A stretch of DNA of 64,000 bases from Streptomyces pactum (GCF_002005225.1 NZ_CP019724.1:4667501-4731500); one strand, 5' to 3'; shown: positions 54,984 to 63,909, numbered from the stretch's first letter. A program made the numbers and translations. Notes: a model not told the origin generated them from the letters alone.

Positions 54984-55258
54984 GCGCCGTCTCTTGGCGT
55001 AAGAGCAGCTACAGCAACACGAGCGGCGGCGAGTGCGTCGAGGTCTCCGACGACCTCCTCCGCGCCGCCGAATGGCACCGGAGCAGCTACAGCAACCAGG
55101 ACGGCGGCCAGTGCGTCGAGGTCGCCCACAACCTCCCCTCCCTCGTCCCCGTCCGGGACAGCAAGGACCCCGCTCGCGGAGCACTCCTGTTCGCCGCGCC
55201 CGCGTGGGCCGCCTTCGTGGACGGAGTCCGACGGGAAGCGGCGGGAGGGGCCGCGTAA
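54965..55258 (+). CDS. Tandem DUF397 protein
   Basis: A 97-aa small partner of the XRE regulator, acting as an antagonist in WhiJ-type pairs. DUF397 is present twice: WRKSSYSNTSGGECVEVSDD and WHRSSYSNQDGGQCVEVAHN; only the second copy is followed by the complete ending VPVRDSKDPARGALLFAAPA. A normal DUF397 protein has one copy of about 60-70 residues. GTG start inside the XRE gene. Confidence 0.9.
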   Translation: MRAIDLSAVSWRKSSYSNTSGGECVEVSDDLLRAAEWHRSSYSNQDGGQCVEVAHNLPSLVPVRDSKDPARGALLFAAPAWAAFVDGVRREAAGGAA

Positions 55259-55303
55259 GCTGGGGGCGGCCCTGTCGTATGCCCCCCGCTCAAGGAGCAC
55301 CCC

Positions 55304-55402
55304 GTGGAGATCTTCTTCGAAGCCCTGCTGGTCCTGGTCTGCGTCGGCGTCCTCGCCTTCGCCGGTCTGACCGTGAAGAAGCTGTACCAGGGCCAGCGCT
55401 GA
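55304..55402 (+). CDS. 32-aa single-pass membrane peptide
   Basis: GTG start with AAGGAG 7 nt upstream. The product has one transmembrane helix (ALLVLVCVGVLAFAGLTV) after MEIFFE and ends with the basic tail KKLYQGQR. Codon use and the good ribosome binding site support it; it lies 25 bp before the nitrobindin gene and may be co-transcribed. Function unknown; too short for standard gene finders. Confidence 0.7.
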   Translation: MEIFFEALLVLVCVGVLAFAGLTVKKLYQGQR

Positions 55403-55427
55403 TCACCGACGCCAGGAAGTACCCCTC

Positions 55428-56003
55428 ATGATCGAGATCCCGTCCGACCTCCACAAGGACCTCGTCCCCCTCGCCTTCCTCCTCGGGAACTGGGCGGGCG
55501 CGGGCGTGCACGACTTCCCCGGTGCCGAGAAGTGCAACTTCGGCCAGGAGGTCTCCTTCACCCACGACGGCCGGGACTTCCTGGAGTACCAGTCGCACAC
55601 CTGGGTGCTGGACAACGACGGCGACAAGGTCCGTCCGCTGGAGTCCGAGCACGGCTTCTGGCGCATCGACGCGAACCGCAAGGTCGAGGTGACGATGGTC
55701 CGCGACGACGGCGTCATCGAGATCTGGTACGGCGAGATGGCCGACCAGAAGCCCCAGATCGACCTGGTGACGGACGCGGTGGCCCGCACGGCGGCTTCTC
55801 AGCCCTACACCGGCGGCAAGCGGCTCTACGGCTACGTCAAGAGCGACCTGATGTGGGTCGGCGAGAAGCAGACCCCCGAGGTCGAGCTGCGCCCCTACAT
55901 GTCGGCGCACCTGAAGAAGGTCGTCACCCCCGAGGACGTCGAGCGCTGGGCCAAGGCCCTGCCCGACGACATGCCCGACGACGGGATCGCCTTCTTCAAG
56001 TAG
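55428..56003 (+). CDS. Nitrobindin-like heme-binding protein (FABP-like, DUF1794)
   Basis: A 191-aa beta-barrel protein of the nitrobindin family. The signature GNWAGAG (GxWxGxG) is at residues about 20-26, followed by the typical FGQEVSFTHDGRDFLEYQSH and GFWRIDANRKVEV. A His in YMSAHLKK near the C-terminus matches the proximal heme ligand. Nitrobindins bind ferric heme and isomerise peroxynitrite. Upstream of nur, as in other Streptomyces (SCO4179 by position). Confidence 0.9.
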   Translation: MIEIPSDLHKDLVPLAFLLGNWAGAGVHDFPGAEKCNFGQEVSFTHDGRDFLEYQSHTWVLDNDGDKVRPLESEHGFWRIDANRKVEVTMVRDDGVIEIWYGEMADQKPQIDLVTDAVARTAASQPYTGGKRLYGYVKSDLMWVGEKQTPEVELRPYMSAHLKKVVTPEDVERWAKALPDDMPDDGIAFFK

Positions 56004-56034
56004 GCCCCCGCCCGGGAGGTCCTAGACTCGTGGT

Positions 56035-56472
56035 GTGGTGAGCACCGACTGGAAGAGCGACCTCAGGCAGCGCGGGTACCGGCTGACCCCGCAGCGGCAG
56101 CTTGTGCTCGAAGCCGTGGACACCCTTGAGCACGCGACCCCCGACGACATCCTCGGCGAAGTGAGGAAGACGGCGTCGGGGGTCAACATTTCCACCGTGT
56201 ACCGCACGCTGGAGCTGCTGGAGGAGCTGGGCCTCGTCTCGCACGCCCACCTCGGGCACGGGGCGCCCACCTACCACCTGGCCGACCGGCACCACCACAT
56301 CCACCTGGTGTGCCGGGACTGCACCAACGTGATCGAGGCCGACCTGTCGGTGGCCGCCGAGTTCACCGCCAAGCTGCGGGAGCAGTTCGGCTTCGACACC
56401 GACATGAAGCACTTCGCGATCTTCGGCCGGTGCGAGGACTGCTCCCTGAAGGGCTCAACTGCCGAGTCGTAG
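56035..56472 (+). CDS. nur: Fur-family nickel-responsive regulator Nur
   Basis: A 145-aa Fur-family repressor which in S. coelicolor senses nickel and controls nickel uptake and the choice between Ni- and Fe-superoxide dismutase. The winged helix reads RLTPQRQLVLEAVDTLEHAT and ISTVYRTLELLEELGLV; the His-rich metal site is GAPTYHLADRHHHIHLVCRD; one Cys pair (CRDC, CEDC) remains. TAGACT lies 6 nt upstream of GTG 56035 and no Shine-Dalgarno is near, so leaderless translation is likely; GTG 56038 is the alternative. By position SCO4180. Confidence 0.9.
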   Translation: MVSTDWKSDLRQRGYRLTPQRQLVLEAVDTLEHATPDDILGEVRKTASGVNISTVYRTLELLEELGLVSHAHLGHGAPTYHLADRHHHIHLVCRDCTNVIEADLSVAAEFTAKLREQFGFDTDMKHFAIFGRCEDCSLKGSTAES

Positions 56473-56482
56473 GCTAGGGCGT

Positions 56483-57448
56483 ATGAAGAGCCCCCTGCTG
56501 TCCCTGCCCGGCGCCGTCCCAGCCGAGGGCGTGGACGAAGGCGTCGCCGCCCACTACGGCGACCTGTTCCGCGAGCAGCGTGCCCTCGCCGACGGCACCG
56601 GTTTCGTCGACCTCTCCCACCGCGGCGTCGTCACCGTCACCGGCGACGACCGGCTGAGCTGGCTGCACCTGCTGCTCACCCAGCACGTCAGCGATCTGCC
56701 GACCGGCCAGGCCACCGAGGCCCTGATCCTCTCCGCGAACGGCCACATCGAACACGCCCTCTACCTCGTCGACGACGGCGCGACCGTCTGGGCCCACGTG
56801 GAACCCGGCAGCCAGGAGGCGCTGATCGCCTACCTGGAGTCGATGAAGTTCTTCTACCGGGTCGAGGTCGCCGACCGCACCGCCGACATCGCGGTCGTGC
56901 ACCTGCCGGCAGGGTCGATCACCGAGATCCCCGAGGGCGTCGCCGTCCGGGAGACGCCGTACGGCCGTGATCTCTTCCTGCCGCGCGACGAGCTGGAGGC
57001 GTTCGCCGGGCGGACCGGTCCGCCCGCCGGGATCCTCGCCCACGAGGCGCTGCGGGTCGAGCAGCACCGTCCCCGCATCGGCTTCGAGACCGACCACCGG
57101 ACCATCCCGCACGAGCTGGGCTGGATCGGGACGGCGGTCCACCTCCAGAAGGGCTGCTACCGGGGGCAGGAGACCGTCGCCCGCGTGCAGAACCTCGGCA
57201 AGCCGCCGCGCCGCCTGGTCTTCCTGCACCTGGACGGCAGCGAGGTCCACCTGCCGGGGCCCGGCACGGAGATCCGCCTCGCGGACGACGGCCCCGACGG
57301 CCGCAGGGTCGGTTTCGTCACCACGTCCGTACGCCACCACGAGCTGGGCCCGGTCGCCCTCGCCCTGGTGAAGCGGAACGTTCCGGTGGACGCCCGGCTG
57401 CTGGCCGAGGAGACGGCGGCGGCCCAGGAGACGGTCGTAGAGCCCTGA
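56483..57448 (+). CDS. ygfZ: YgfZ/GcvT-like folate-binding iron-sulfur cluster repair protein
   Basis: A 321-aa cytoplasmic protein of the COG0354 family that uses folate to help make or repair Fe-S clusters. The family signature K-G-C-Y-x-G-Q-E is present in LQKGCYRGQETVARVQNLGK. The N-terminal GcvT-like fold starts DLSHRGVVTVTGDDRLSWLH. TAGGCT lies 7 nt before the ATG without a Shine-Dalgarno, so the message is probably leaderless. It follows nur by 10 nt. Confidence 0.92.
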   Translation: MKSPLLSLPGAVPAEGVDEGVAAHYGDLFREQRALADGTGFVDLSHRGVVTVTGDDRLSWLHLLLTQHVSDLPTGQATEALILSANGHIEHALYLVDDGATVWAHVEPGSQEALIAYLESMKFFYRVEVADRTADIAVVHLPAGSITEIPEGVAVRETPYGRDLFLPRDELEAFAGRTGPPAGILAHEALRVEQHRPRIGFETDHRTIPHELGWIGTAVHLQKGCYRGQETVARVQNLGKPPRRLVFLHLDGSEVHLPGPGTEIRLADDGPDGRRVGFVTTSVRHHELGPVALALVKRNVPVDARLLAEETAAAQETVVEP

Positions 57449-57498
57449 CAGGCCCTGAGGGCAGCCCGGGGGTCTCGGACCTCGGGGAGCCCGGGGTC

Positions 57499-57924
57499 TC
57501 AGACCTCGACGATCACCGTGAACGGGCCGTCGTTCGTCAGCGTCACCCGCATCTGGGCGCCGAAGCGGCCCGTCGCCACGGTCGCTCCCAGCGAGCGCAG
57601 TCGCGCGACGACCTCGTCGACGAGGGGTCCGGCCACGTCGCCGGGCGCGGCGGCGTTCCAGGTGGGGCGGCGGCCCTTGCGCGCGTCCCCGTAAAGGGTG
57701 AACTGACTGATCACCAGCAGCGGTGCGTCGACGTCGCTGCACGACTTCTCGTCGGGCAGGATCCGCACCGACCAGAGCTTGCGGGCCAACTGCGCCGCCT
57801 TCTCCTTGGTGTCGTCGTGGGTGACGCCGACCAGGACGCACAGGCCCTCGCCGTCGATCGCTCCCACGGTCTCGCCGTTCACGACGACGTTCGCGCCGTC
57901 CACCCTCTGCACTACCGCACGCAT
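57499..57924 (-). CDS. dtd: D-aminoacyl-tRNA deacylase (DTD)
   Basis: A 141-aa enzyme that hydrolyses D-amino acids mischarged on tRNA. Both active-site motifs are present: SQFTLYGD and the Gly-cisPro motif TNDGPFTV at the C-terminus. [20 protein letters not shown] is the standard N-terminus. The start at 57924 gives exactly the family length. It converges on ygfZ; a degenerate copy of its last codons occurs in the 50-bp spacer. Confidence 0.95.
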   Translation of the reverse strand: MRAVVQRVDGANVVVNGETVGAIDGEGLCVLVGVTHDDTKEKAAQLARKLWSVRILPDEKSCSDVDAPLLVISQFTLYGDARKGRRPTWNAAAPGDVAGPLVDEVVARLRSLGATVATGRFGAQMRVTLTNDGPFTVIVEV

Positions 57925-58102
57925 CCCGTCATGATGCCGTGCGCCCCTAGGGTGTGGGCACACGGGTCCGTACCGGGGTTTTTTCTCTCCCTAACCCCCC
58001 ATCTGGGGCTGATCGGGGCTGATCGTGGGCACTCGGTCACATAGCGGCCACCTGGGGTGGCACGATGCTTCCAGAGGCCGGTCGAGGGGACGGTAGAGGC
58101 AC

Positions 58103-58723
58103 ATGAGCACACCGAGTACGGGGCAGCCGCTTGGGACTGTCGCGTTGACATATCCGGGTGGCCTGGAGGCGCCCCGGCCGCCCGTGCAGCGCACGGACAG
58201 TCCGGAGCTGCCCGCGGACCCCCCGGGGCACGACCTGACCGCGCTCAGCCTGCCGGAGCTGCGCACCATGCGCCGGGACGCGCAGCGCGAGGAGGCCGAC
58301 CTGAGTTACGTACGGCGGCTGCTGCAGGGCCGTATCGACATCCTGCGCGCGGAGCTGGCGCGCCGCCGGCCGGCGTCCGTGGTGACCACCGCGGCGAAGG
58401 GGTCCGTGGTCGAGCGGCTGTCGGAGATCCTGACCGACGCACCGGCCCGGCAGCGTTCCTCCGCCCGGCACGTGACGCTCGGCACTCCGCGGAGCGAGGA
58501 GTGCCGGCGGCTGGCCGCGGAGATGCTCGGCGAGGTCGAGCTGTCCGACCTGACGGCCCGCACCGACGCCGAGCTGACCGCCGGGATGGGCCGGCTCGTG
58601 CGCTACGAGCAGCAGATCTCCCGTCGGCGGCAGCGGCTCCAGCGCACCGCCGACGACAGCAGCGCGGAGATCGCACGCCGGTACCGTGAGGGGGAAGCAC
58701 AAGTCGACGACCTGCTCGTGTGA
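58103..58723 (+). CDS. rsiG: c-di-GMP-dependent anti-sigma factor RsiG
   Basis: A 206-aa cytoplasmic coiled-coil protein that, with c-di-GMP, sequesters the sporulation sigma factor WhiG. The two copies of the c-di-GMP-binding signature E(X)3S(X)2R(X)3Q(X)3D known from S. venezuelae RsiG are both intact: E64-S68-R71-Q75-D79 and E169-S173-R176-Q180-D184, each on one helix of the antiparallel coiled coil. The linking region is helical. ATG start with gagg 4 nt upstream. The stop is 89 bp before the asparaginase ATG. Assignment is strong because both motifs match exactly. Confidence 0.95.
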   Translation: MSTPSTGQPLGTVALTYPGGLEAPRPPVQRTDSPELPADPPGHDLTALSLPELRTMRRDAQREEADLSYVRRLLQGRIDILRAELARRRPASVVTTAAKGSVVERLSEILTDAPARQRSSARHVTLGTPRSEECRRLAAEMLGEVELSDLTARTDAELTAGMGRLVRYEQQISRRRQRLQRTADDSSAEIARRYREGEAQVDDLLV

Positions 58724-58812
58724 CACGAAGGCGGCTTCCCGGCCGCTCTCCCGGGCCCGGCGATCCCGGGCCGTCGCGGCGGCGGGTCGCCCCGTCCGGA
58801 AGGCCACCGCCG

Positions 58813-59823
58813 ATGTCCGCGCCCCAGCCGTCCGGGTCGTCCCAGCCGTCCAGGCCCGCGCCCACGTCCGCCCTCTCGCCCGTCGCACCGCCCGTCCTCG
58901 CCGAGGTCGTCCGGTCCGGCTTCGTCGAGGGGCGGCACCGGGGCAGTCTGGTCGTGCTGGGCGCCGACGGGGCCGTGGAGCTGGCGCTGGGGGAGGTGAC
59001 GGCGCCGGTCTTCCCGCGCTCCTCGAACAAGCCGATGCAGGCGGCGGGGGCCCTGCGGGCCGGCCTCGACCTCGCGGGGGAGCGGCTGGCGCTGGCCGCC
59101 GCGAGCCACTCCGGGGAGCCCTTCCACCGCGACCTGGTCCGCAAGATGCTGGACGAGCACGGCCTGGACCCGGCCCTGCTCCAGTGCCCGCCCGACCTGC
59201 CGCTGGACACCGAGGAGCGGGAGACGTACCTCGCGTCGGGCGCCGTGCCCGACCGGCTCACCATGAACTGCTCCGGCAAGCACACCGCGATGCTGGCCGT
59301 CTGCGCGCAGCGGGGGTGGCCACTGGAGTCGTACCTCGAACCGGAGCACCCGCTGCAGCGGATCATCCACAGGGTTGTGGAGGACGCGGCGGGCGAGCCG
59401 GTCGCCGCGGTCGGCACGGACGGGTGCGGGGCGCCGCTGATGGCGATCACCCTGGTCGGGCTGGCCCGCGCCTTCCGCGCCTTCGTCCGCGCCGAGCCCG
59501 GGACGGCGGAGCGCCGGGTCGCCGACGCGATGCGCGCCCACCCCGAGTACGTCGCCGGCAGCCGCCGCGCCGACACCTGGCTGATGCGCGAGGTGCCCGG
59601 CACGCTCTCCAAGATGGGCGCGGAGGCCGTGCAGGCGGTGGCCCTGCCGGACGGCCGCGCCCTCGCCTTCAAGGCCGAGGACGGCGCGACGCGGGCCCTG
59701 GGCCCCGTACTGGCCCGCGCGCTGACGCTGCTCGGCGTGGAGGGGCCGGTCGTCGACCGCATCGGCCGTGCGCCGCTGCTGGGCGGCGGGCGCGAGGTGG
59801 GGGAGATCCGGGCGGCCTTCTGA
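58813..59823 (+). CDS. L-asparaginase, Rhizobium etli type II (AnsA) family
   Basis: A 336-aa enzyme hydrolysing asparagine to aspartate and ammonia. It belongs to the family of the R. etli thermolabile asparaginase, unrelated to the E. coli types: [28 protein letters not shown] and [14 protein letters not shown] carry the serine/lysine dyads and the conserved Cys. ATG 58813 is chosen with GGAAGG 10 nt upstream; GTG 58720, overlapping the rsiG stop, would add 31 Arg/Pro-rich residues. The first 20 residues are Pro/Ser-rich. Confidence 0.88.
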   Translation: MSAPQPSGSSQPSRPAPTSALSPVAPPVLAEVVRSGFVEGRHRGSLVVLGADGAVELALGEVTAPVFPRSSNKPMQAAGALRAGLDLAGERLALAAASHSGEPFHRDLVRKMLDEHGLDPALLQCPPDLPLDTEERETYLASGAVPDRLTMNCSGKHTAMLAVCAQRGWPLESYLEPEHPLQRIIHRVVEDAAGEPVAAVGTDGCGAPLMAITLVGLARAFRAFVRAEPGTAERRVADAMRAHPEYVAGSRRADTWLMREVPGTLSKMGAEAVQAVALPDGRALAFKAEDGATRALGPVLARALTLLGVEGPVVDRIGRAPLLGGGREVGEIRAAF

Positions 59824-59984
59824 GCCACCGGGGCGGCGCTCCGGGGCTCCCCCGGAGCTCCTCCGCGGCGTTCCCGGCCGCCGGGGGCGGGCGGTCACCC
59901 GCCGCCGGGGGCGGGCGGTCGCCCGGGCTCGAGCCGGGGCAAATCCGCGCGACGTCGGCGCGGTCGTCGACCTACCGTGAGCGC

Positions 59985-61241
59985 ATGACCAGCCGCACCG
60001 ACACCGACGTACGCCCCATCACCGAGGCCGAGTTCCCCGACTGGAACCGTGCCCTGAACACCGGGTTCCTGCAGCCGCCCGCCGTCGGCGCGGAGCAGTT
60101 GGAGGCCCGGCGCAAACAGTTCGGGCCCGGCCGGCTGCTCGGCGCCTTCGACGGCGACCGCTGTGTGGCGACCTTCCGGTCCTTCGACCAGCAGGTCACC
60201 GCCGTGGGCGGCGCCCTCGTCCAGGCCGACGCGGTCTCCAGCGTCACCGTCACCGCGACCCACCGCCGCCGCGGCCTGCTCACCCGCATGATGGCGCAGG
60301 ACCTGGCGGCGGCGAAGGAGCGCGGGGACGTCGTCGCGACGCTGATCGCGGCCGAGTACCCGATCTACGGCCGGTACGGCTTCGGCCCCGCCACCACGAT
60401 GACCGAGTGGACGGTCGACGTGCCGCGCGCCGGTCTCGACGCGCGCCGGGCGGCCCCGGAGGACGGCGGCCGGATCGACCTCGTGGACGGCGAGGACGTC
60501 CGCAAGCTCGGTCCCGAACTGCACGAGCGGCTGCGCCGGGCCCAGCCGGGCGCGGTCAGCCGGACCGAGCTGTGGTGGCAGATCCGGACCGGGGTCGTGA
60601 ACGCGAACGGCTCCCCGTGGACCGAGCCCTACTACGCCGTGTACCGCTCGGCGGACGGCGAGGTCGAGGGCATGGCCGCGTACCGGTCCGACGACCACTG
60701 GGGCGACGCCAAGCAGCCGCTGAACACGGCGACCGTCGACTGGCTGCTGGCCGTGACGCCGGACGCCGAGCGCGACCTGTGGCACTACCTGTGCTCGATC
60801 GACTGGATCACGACGGTGAAGAGCGGCTGGCGGGCCCCCGACGACCTGCTCCCGCACCTCCTGCCGGACCCGCGCGCGGCCAGAATCACCACGCAGGCGG
60901 ACTGGCTGTGGGTGCGGATCCTGGACGTCGTACGGGCGCTGGAGGCGCGGACGTACGAGGGGCAGGGCTCGCTGGTGCTGGAGGTCGCGGACCGGGGAGG
61001 GCTGACCGGCGGGCGGTGGCGGCTGGAGGCGGGAGCGGACGGGGCGTCCTGCGCGCCGACCACCGAGAGCGCCCACCTCGTGCTCGACGTGGGCGAGCTG
61101 GCGGCGCTGTGGCTGGGTGACGAGTCGGCGGTGCGGCTGGCCGCGCTCGGCCGGGTCCGGGAAGAACGAGCGGGCGCCGCCCGTGTGGCCGACGCCCTGC
61201 TGCGTACGTCCAGGCGGCCTTGGTGCCCGGACATGTTCTGA
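59985..61241 (+). CDS. Eis-like GNAT N-acetyltransferase
   Basis: A 418-aa protein of the Eis (enhanced intracellular survival) family: an N-terminal GNAT domain ([20 protein letters not shown], acetyl-CoA loop RRRGLL), a second GNAT-like domain, and a C-terminal sterol-carrier-like domain, ending in the buried C-terminal WCPDMF that supplies the catalytic carboxylate in Eis. Family members acetylate aminoglycosides or other amines at several positions; the substrate here is unknown. TACCGT lies 6 nt before the ATG, so it may be leaderless. Confidence 0.9.
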   Translation: MTSRTDTDVRPITEAEFPDWNRALNTGFLQPPAVGAEQLEARRKQFGPGRLLGAFDGDRCVATFRSFDQQVTAVGGALVQADAVSSVTVTATHRRRGLLTRMMAQDLAAAKERGDVVATLIAAEYPIYGRYGFGPATTMTEWTVDVPRAGLDARRAAPEDGGRIDLVDGEDVRKLGPELHERLRRAQPGAVSRTELWWQIRTGVVNANGSPWTEPYYAVYRSADGEVEGMAAYRSDDHWGDAKQPLNTATVDWLLAVTPDAERDLWHYLCSIDWITTVKSGWRAPDDLLPHLLPDPRAARITTQADWLWVRILDVVRALEARTYEGQGSLVLEVADRGGLTGGRWRLEAGADGASCAPTTESAHLVLDVGELAALWLGDESAVRLAALGRVREERAGAARVADALLRTSRRPWCPDMF

Positions 61242-61310
61242 GACGGCTCCCTTCTGCCGGTGACGGGTGGGTGTGCGCATCCGTAGCGCGTGCTCTTCGG
61301 TTGTGGTTGT

Positions 61311-61342
61311 TGTGCCGTTGTGCCGTTGTGCCGTTGTGCCGT
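61311..61342. repeat. 8-bp tandem repeat, 4 copies
   Basis: tgtgccgt four times without change, in the 192-bp spacer after the Eis-like gene. Flanked by related words (gttgtggttgt). No function visible. Confidence 0.9.
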
Positions 61343-61433
61343 TGTTCAGTTGTGGTTGTCGTGCGTGGTGCCGACTGACTGTCCGGGCTCCCGGCTCCCC
61401 TCCGGAAGGGGGCCCGGTCAGCAGTACGTCGGT

Positions 61434-61619
61434 TCAGCCGGACTGGGCGAGCAGCATCACGAGGATCACCGCGCCCACACCGCCGATCATGGTGTTCTTC
61501 GCCTTGATGCCGATGGACAGCGCGACGAACGCGATGATGCCCATGGGCCCGTACTTCCATTGCACGAGCTGCTCGAACCCGATGGCCAGAGCGGCGAGGA
61601 CGATGGCGATGAGCGGCAT
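61434..61619 (-). CDS. 61-aa membrane protein, copy 1 of a duplicated pair
   Basis: A small protein with two transmembrane helices: MPLIAIVLAALAIGFEQLVQ, WKYGPMGIIAFVALSIGIK and a C-terminal hydrophobic stretch. It is clearly paralogous to the protein at 62699-62887, sharing the core FEQ[LI]VQWKYG and the IG[IV]K element. GGGGGTCC lies just before the ATG. It is divergent from devE, with a palindromic operator between them. Function unknown. By position SCO4187. Confidence 0.85.
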   Translation of the reverse strand: MPLIAIVLAALAIGFEQLVQWKYGPMGIIAFVALSIGIKAKNTMIGGVGAVILVMLLAQSG

Positions 61620-61675
61620 GGTGGACCCCCTGTCACCGTGGTGGCCAACCCCCGTAAGGTCCGACCACGTTGCCC

Positions 61676-61692
61676 AAGTTGGCTGCCAACTT
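61676..61692. promoter_or_regulatory. Palindromic operator, DevA-family type (copy 1)
   Basis: aagttgg-ctg-ccaactt, 7-bp perfect arms with a 3-bp centre, midway between the small membrane protein gene and devE. The same element with a different centre occurs at 62937-62953 before devA. Likely binding site of DevE and/or DevA; DevA is reported to repress its own gene. Confidence 0.75.
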
Positions 61693-61778
61693 CACTGTAC
61701 TTATCTCCGCTTGGGTGCGTCTCATAACCACCTTTCCGCGAACTGCCGAAAGATGGCGAGAAGTTGTAGTGTTTGGTC

Positions 61779-62687
61779 GTGGAGCCGGAACATGCCCCCG
61801 TCAACGGGCGGAAGAGACCGCAGCCGCCACAGAGAACGCACCGCGACGTGGCCGACGAACTGCGCGCCCGGATCAGGTCCGGTCGGTTGCAGCCGGGCCA
61901 GCGCATGCCCACCCAGGCCCAGTTGGCCGACGAGTTCGGCGTGGAACGCGGCGCCGTCCGCCAGGCCCTGCGCATCCTGCAGTCGGAGCGCCTGCTCACC
62001 AACGTGTCCAAAGGGAGCCCCGCGACCGTCGCGCCCGACCTGCACGGCGCCCTCACCGGGCCCGCGGCGCCGCCGATGCCCACCACGGTCGCCCTCGCGC
62101 CCCGGATCGCGGAGGCCTTCGCCGCCCCGCACGTCGAGATCGAGGCCCTGTGCCTGACCTCGGTCTCCCTCACCCTCGCCCTCGGCGAACCACTGCGCCA
62201 GATCCACGCGGGGCGGCTGAAACCGGCCAAGATCGACGTACGGATCCTGCTGCCGAGCCGGAACATCGACCTGGCCTTCCCGGTGGCGGTGTCCGGCGGC
62301 GGGGCCGGCGGCGGCCCGGTGCACGACCGGTGGCTGGCGATGCGCAACGCCCAGGGCCAGGTGCTCCGGCACAACCTGCTGGGCCTGCGGGCCACGCACG
62401 GGATCGACGTGCGGGTCACCTTCCGCGCGCTGCCCTTCACGCCGCCGGTGAAGCTGTACGTGCTCAACGGCACGGAGGCCCTCTTCGCGTACTACACCCT
62501 CAGCCTGCGTGAGCAGGAGATCGACCACGAGCCGATGCAGATGTACGACGCGGAGGGTATCCGTACCACGCTGTTCGCCTTCGGGCAGGGCGGTGGCCTG
62601 CGCGACGGGGTGTTCGTGAAGCAGTCGCGGCTGTGGTTCGACGCGCTGTGGGAGACGATCAGTTCGGAGCTGCTGCTCACCACCTGA
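61779..62687 (+). CDS. devE: GntR-family regulator DevE (DevA paralogue)
   Basis: A 302-aa transcription regulator. The N-terminal winged helix of GntR type reads DVADELRARIRSGRLQPGQR, then PTQAQLADEFGVERGAVRQALRIL. The C-terminal domain, shared with DevA, contains EPLRQIHAGRLKPAKIDVRI, LPSRNIDLAFPV and FRALPFTPPVKLYVLNG; it is not one of the common GntR effector domains. It starts at GTG 61779: TAGTGT ends 6 nt upstream, so it is leaderless. About half its residues match the devA product. By position SCO4188; the duplication is known to have separate developmental roles. Confidence 0.9.
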   Translation: MEPEHAPVNGRKRPQPPQRTHRDVADELRARIRSGRLQPGQRMPTQAQLADEFGVERGAVRQALRILQSERLLTNVSKGSPATVAPDLHGALTGPAAPPMPTTVALAPRIAEAFAAPHVEIEALCLTSVSLTLALGEPLRQIHAGRLKPAKIDVRILLPSRNIDLAFPVAVSGGGAGGGPVHDRWLAMRNAQGQVLRHNLLGLRATHGIDVRVTFRALPFTPPVKLYVLNGTEALFAYYTLSLREQEIDHEPMQMYDAEGIRTTLFAFGQGGGLRDGVFVKQSRLWFDALWETISSELLLTT

Positions 62688-62698
62688 TCATCCCCCGG

Positions 62699-62887
62699 TC
62701 ACAGCGCCGGACCCGCGACCAGCAGGGCCAGCACCACCGCACCGGCGGAACTGACGGACGGACTCCTGGTCTTGACGCCTATGGTGAGCAGGAGCAGGCC
62801 CACGATGCCGGAGGCGCCGTACTTCCACTGGACGATCTGCTCGAAGGCGATGACGAGGACCGCGGAGACGAGGGCCAGGACGGGCAT
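62699..62887 (-). CDS. 62-aa membrane protein, copy 2 of a duplicated pair
   Basis: Paralogue of the protein at 61434-61619: MPVLALVSAVLVIAFEQIVQ, WKYGASGIVGLLLLTIGVK and a hydrophobic C-terminus. Two to three transmembrane segments. AGGGGGAAAG lies about 6 nt before the ATG. It is 11 bp from the converging devE stop and is divergent from devA with an operator between, exactly repeating the arrangement of copy 1. By position SCO4189. Confidence 0.85.
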   Translation of the reverse strand: MPVLALVSAVLVIAFEQIVQWKYGASGIVGLLLLTIGVKTRSPSVSSAGAVVLALLVAGPAL

Positions 62888-62936
62888 GGTCTTTCCCCCT
62901 TCGGAAGTCTGGGAAGGAACTTCCGCCAACTAGACC

Positions 62937-62953
62937 AAGTTGGCAACCAACTT
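62937..62953. promoter_or_regulatory. Palindromic operator, DevA-family type (copy 2)
   Basis: aagttgg-caa-ccaactt, same arms and spacing as the element at 61676-61692; lies 49 bp from the small membrane protein start and 86 bp before devA. Confidence 0.75.
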
Positions 62954-63039
62954 TACCTATGTTGTCCCCACTTGGCTGCTACCTATAAACAAGTTTCAAA
63001 CAACTCCCTGTAGGTAGGTCGAAGTTGTAGCGTTTGGTC

Positions 63040-63909
63040 GTGACTCAGGAGAACGCGTCCGTGAACGGCAGCAGAAGGCTTTCGGCCCAGGAGATCGCCG
63101 ACATCCTGCGGGAGCGGATCCGCGGGGGAGACCTGAAGGCGGGCGACCGCCTGCCCACCCAGGCCGAGCTGGCCGACGAGTTCCAGGTGGAGCGCGGCAC
63201 CGTCCGCCAGGCCCTGCGGGCCCTCCAGGAGGACGGCCTGCTCACCAACGTCAGCAAGGGCAGCCCGCCCCGCATCGCCGAGCCCGCCACGCCCCGGGGC
63301 GAGCCGCAGCCCACCATGGTGGCGCTCGGGCCGCGGCTGTCGGAGGCGTTCTCGGCACCGCGGGTGCGGGTCGACGTCGTGTGCCACACCTCGGAGACGC
63401 TGATGCTGGCCCTCAGCGAGCCGCTCCGCCAGATCCACGAGGGCCGCATCCACCCGGAGTCCATCGACTTCCGCGTCCTGATGCCGTCCCGGGACATCGA
63501 GCTGGCCTTCCCCGTCCTGGTCGAGGACGAGGACGACGACCCGGTCCACCAGCGCTGGCTCCAGATGCGCAACGCCCAGGCCCGGGTGCTCCAGCACAAC
63601 CTGCACGCCGTGCGCTCCACCCACCGCGTCGACGTGCACATCGCCTTCCGCGCACTGCCCTTCACCCCGCCGATGAAGCTCTACCTGCTCAACGGCGACG
63701 AGGCGCTCCTCGGCTACTACCTGCTCACCCGGCGCGAGGAGGAGTACGAGAGCCGGACGCTGGAGATGTACGACGCCCTCGGCTCCCAGTCGCTGCTGTT
63801 CTCCTTCCTGAAGCGCGCGGGTCACCGGGACGCGGTGTTCGTGGAGGAATCACAGAAGTGGTTCGACGCCCTCTGGGAAACCATCACCTCGGACATGACA
63901 CTCTCCTAG
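63040..63909 (+). CDS. devA: GntR-family developmental regulator DevA
   Basis: A 289-aa regulator needed for normal aerial development in S. coelicolor. Winged helix: SAQEIADILRERIRGGDLKA, then PTQAELADEFQVERGTVRQAL. The C-terminal domain matches that of devE (SEPLRQIHEGRIHPESIDFR, LPFTPPMKLYLLNGDEALLG). GTG at 63040; TAGCGT ends 6 nt upstream, so it is leaderless, as devE. The stop codon overlaps the devB start by one base (TAGTG). By position SCO4190. Confidence 0.92.
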   Translation: MTQENASVNGSRRLSAQEIADILRERIRGGDLKAGDRLPTQAELADEFQVERGTVRQALRALQEDGLLTNVSKGSPPRIAEPATPRGEPQPTMVALGPRLSEAFSAPRVRVDVVCHTSETLMLALSEPLRQIHEGRIHPESIDFRVLMPSRDIELAFPVLVEDEDDDPVHQRWLQMRNAQARVLQHNLHAVRSTHRVDVHIAFRALPFTPPMKLYLLNGDEALLGYYLLTRREEEYESRTLEMYDALGSQSLLFSFLKRAGHRDAVFVEESQKWFDALWETITSDMTLS

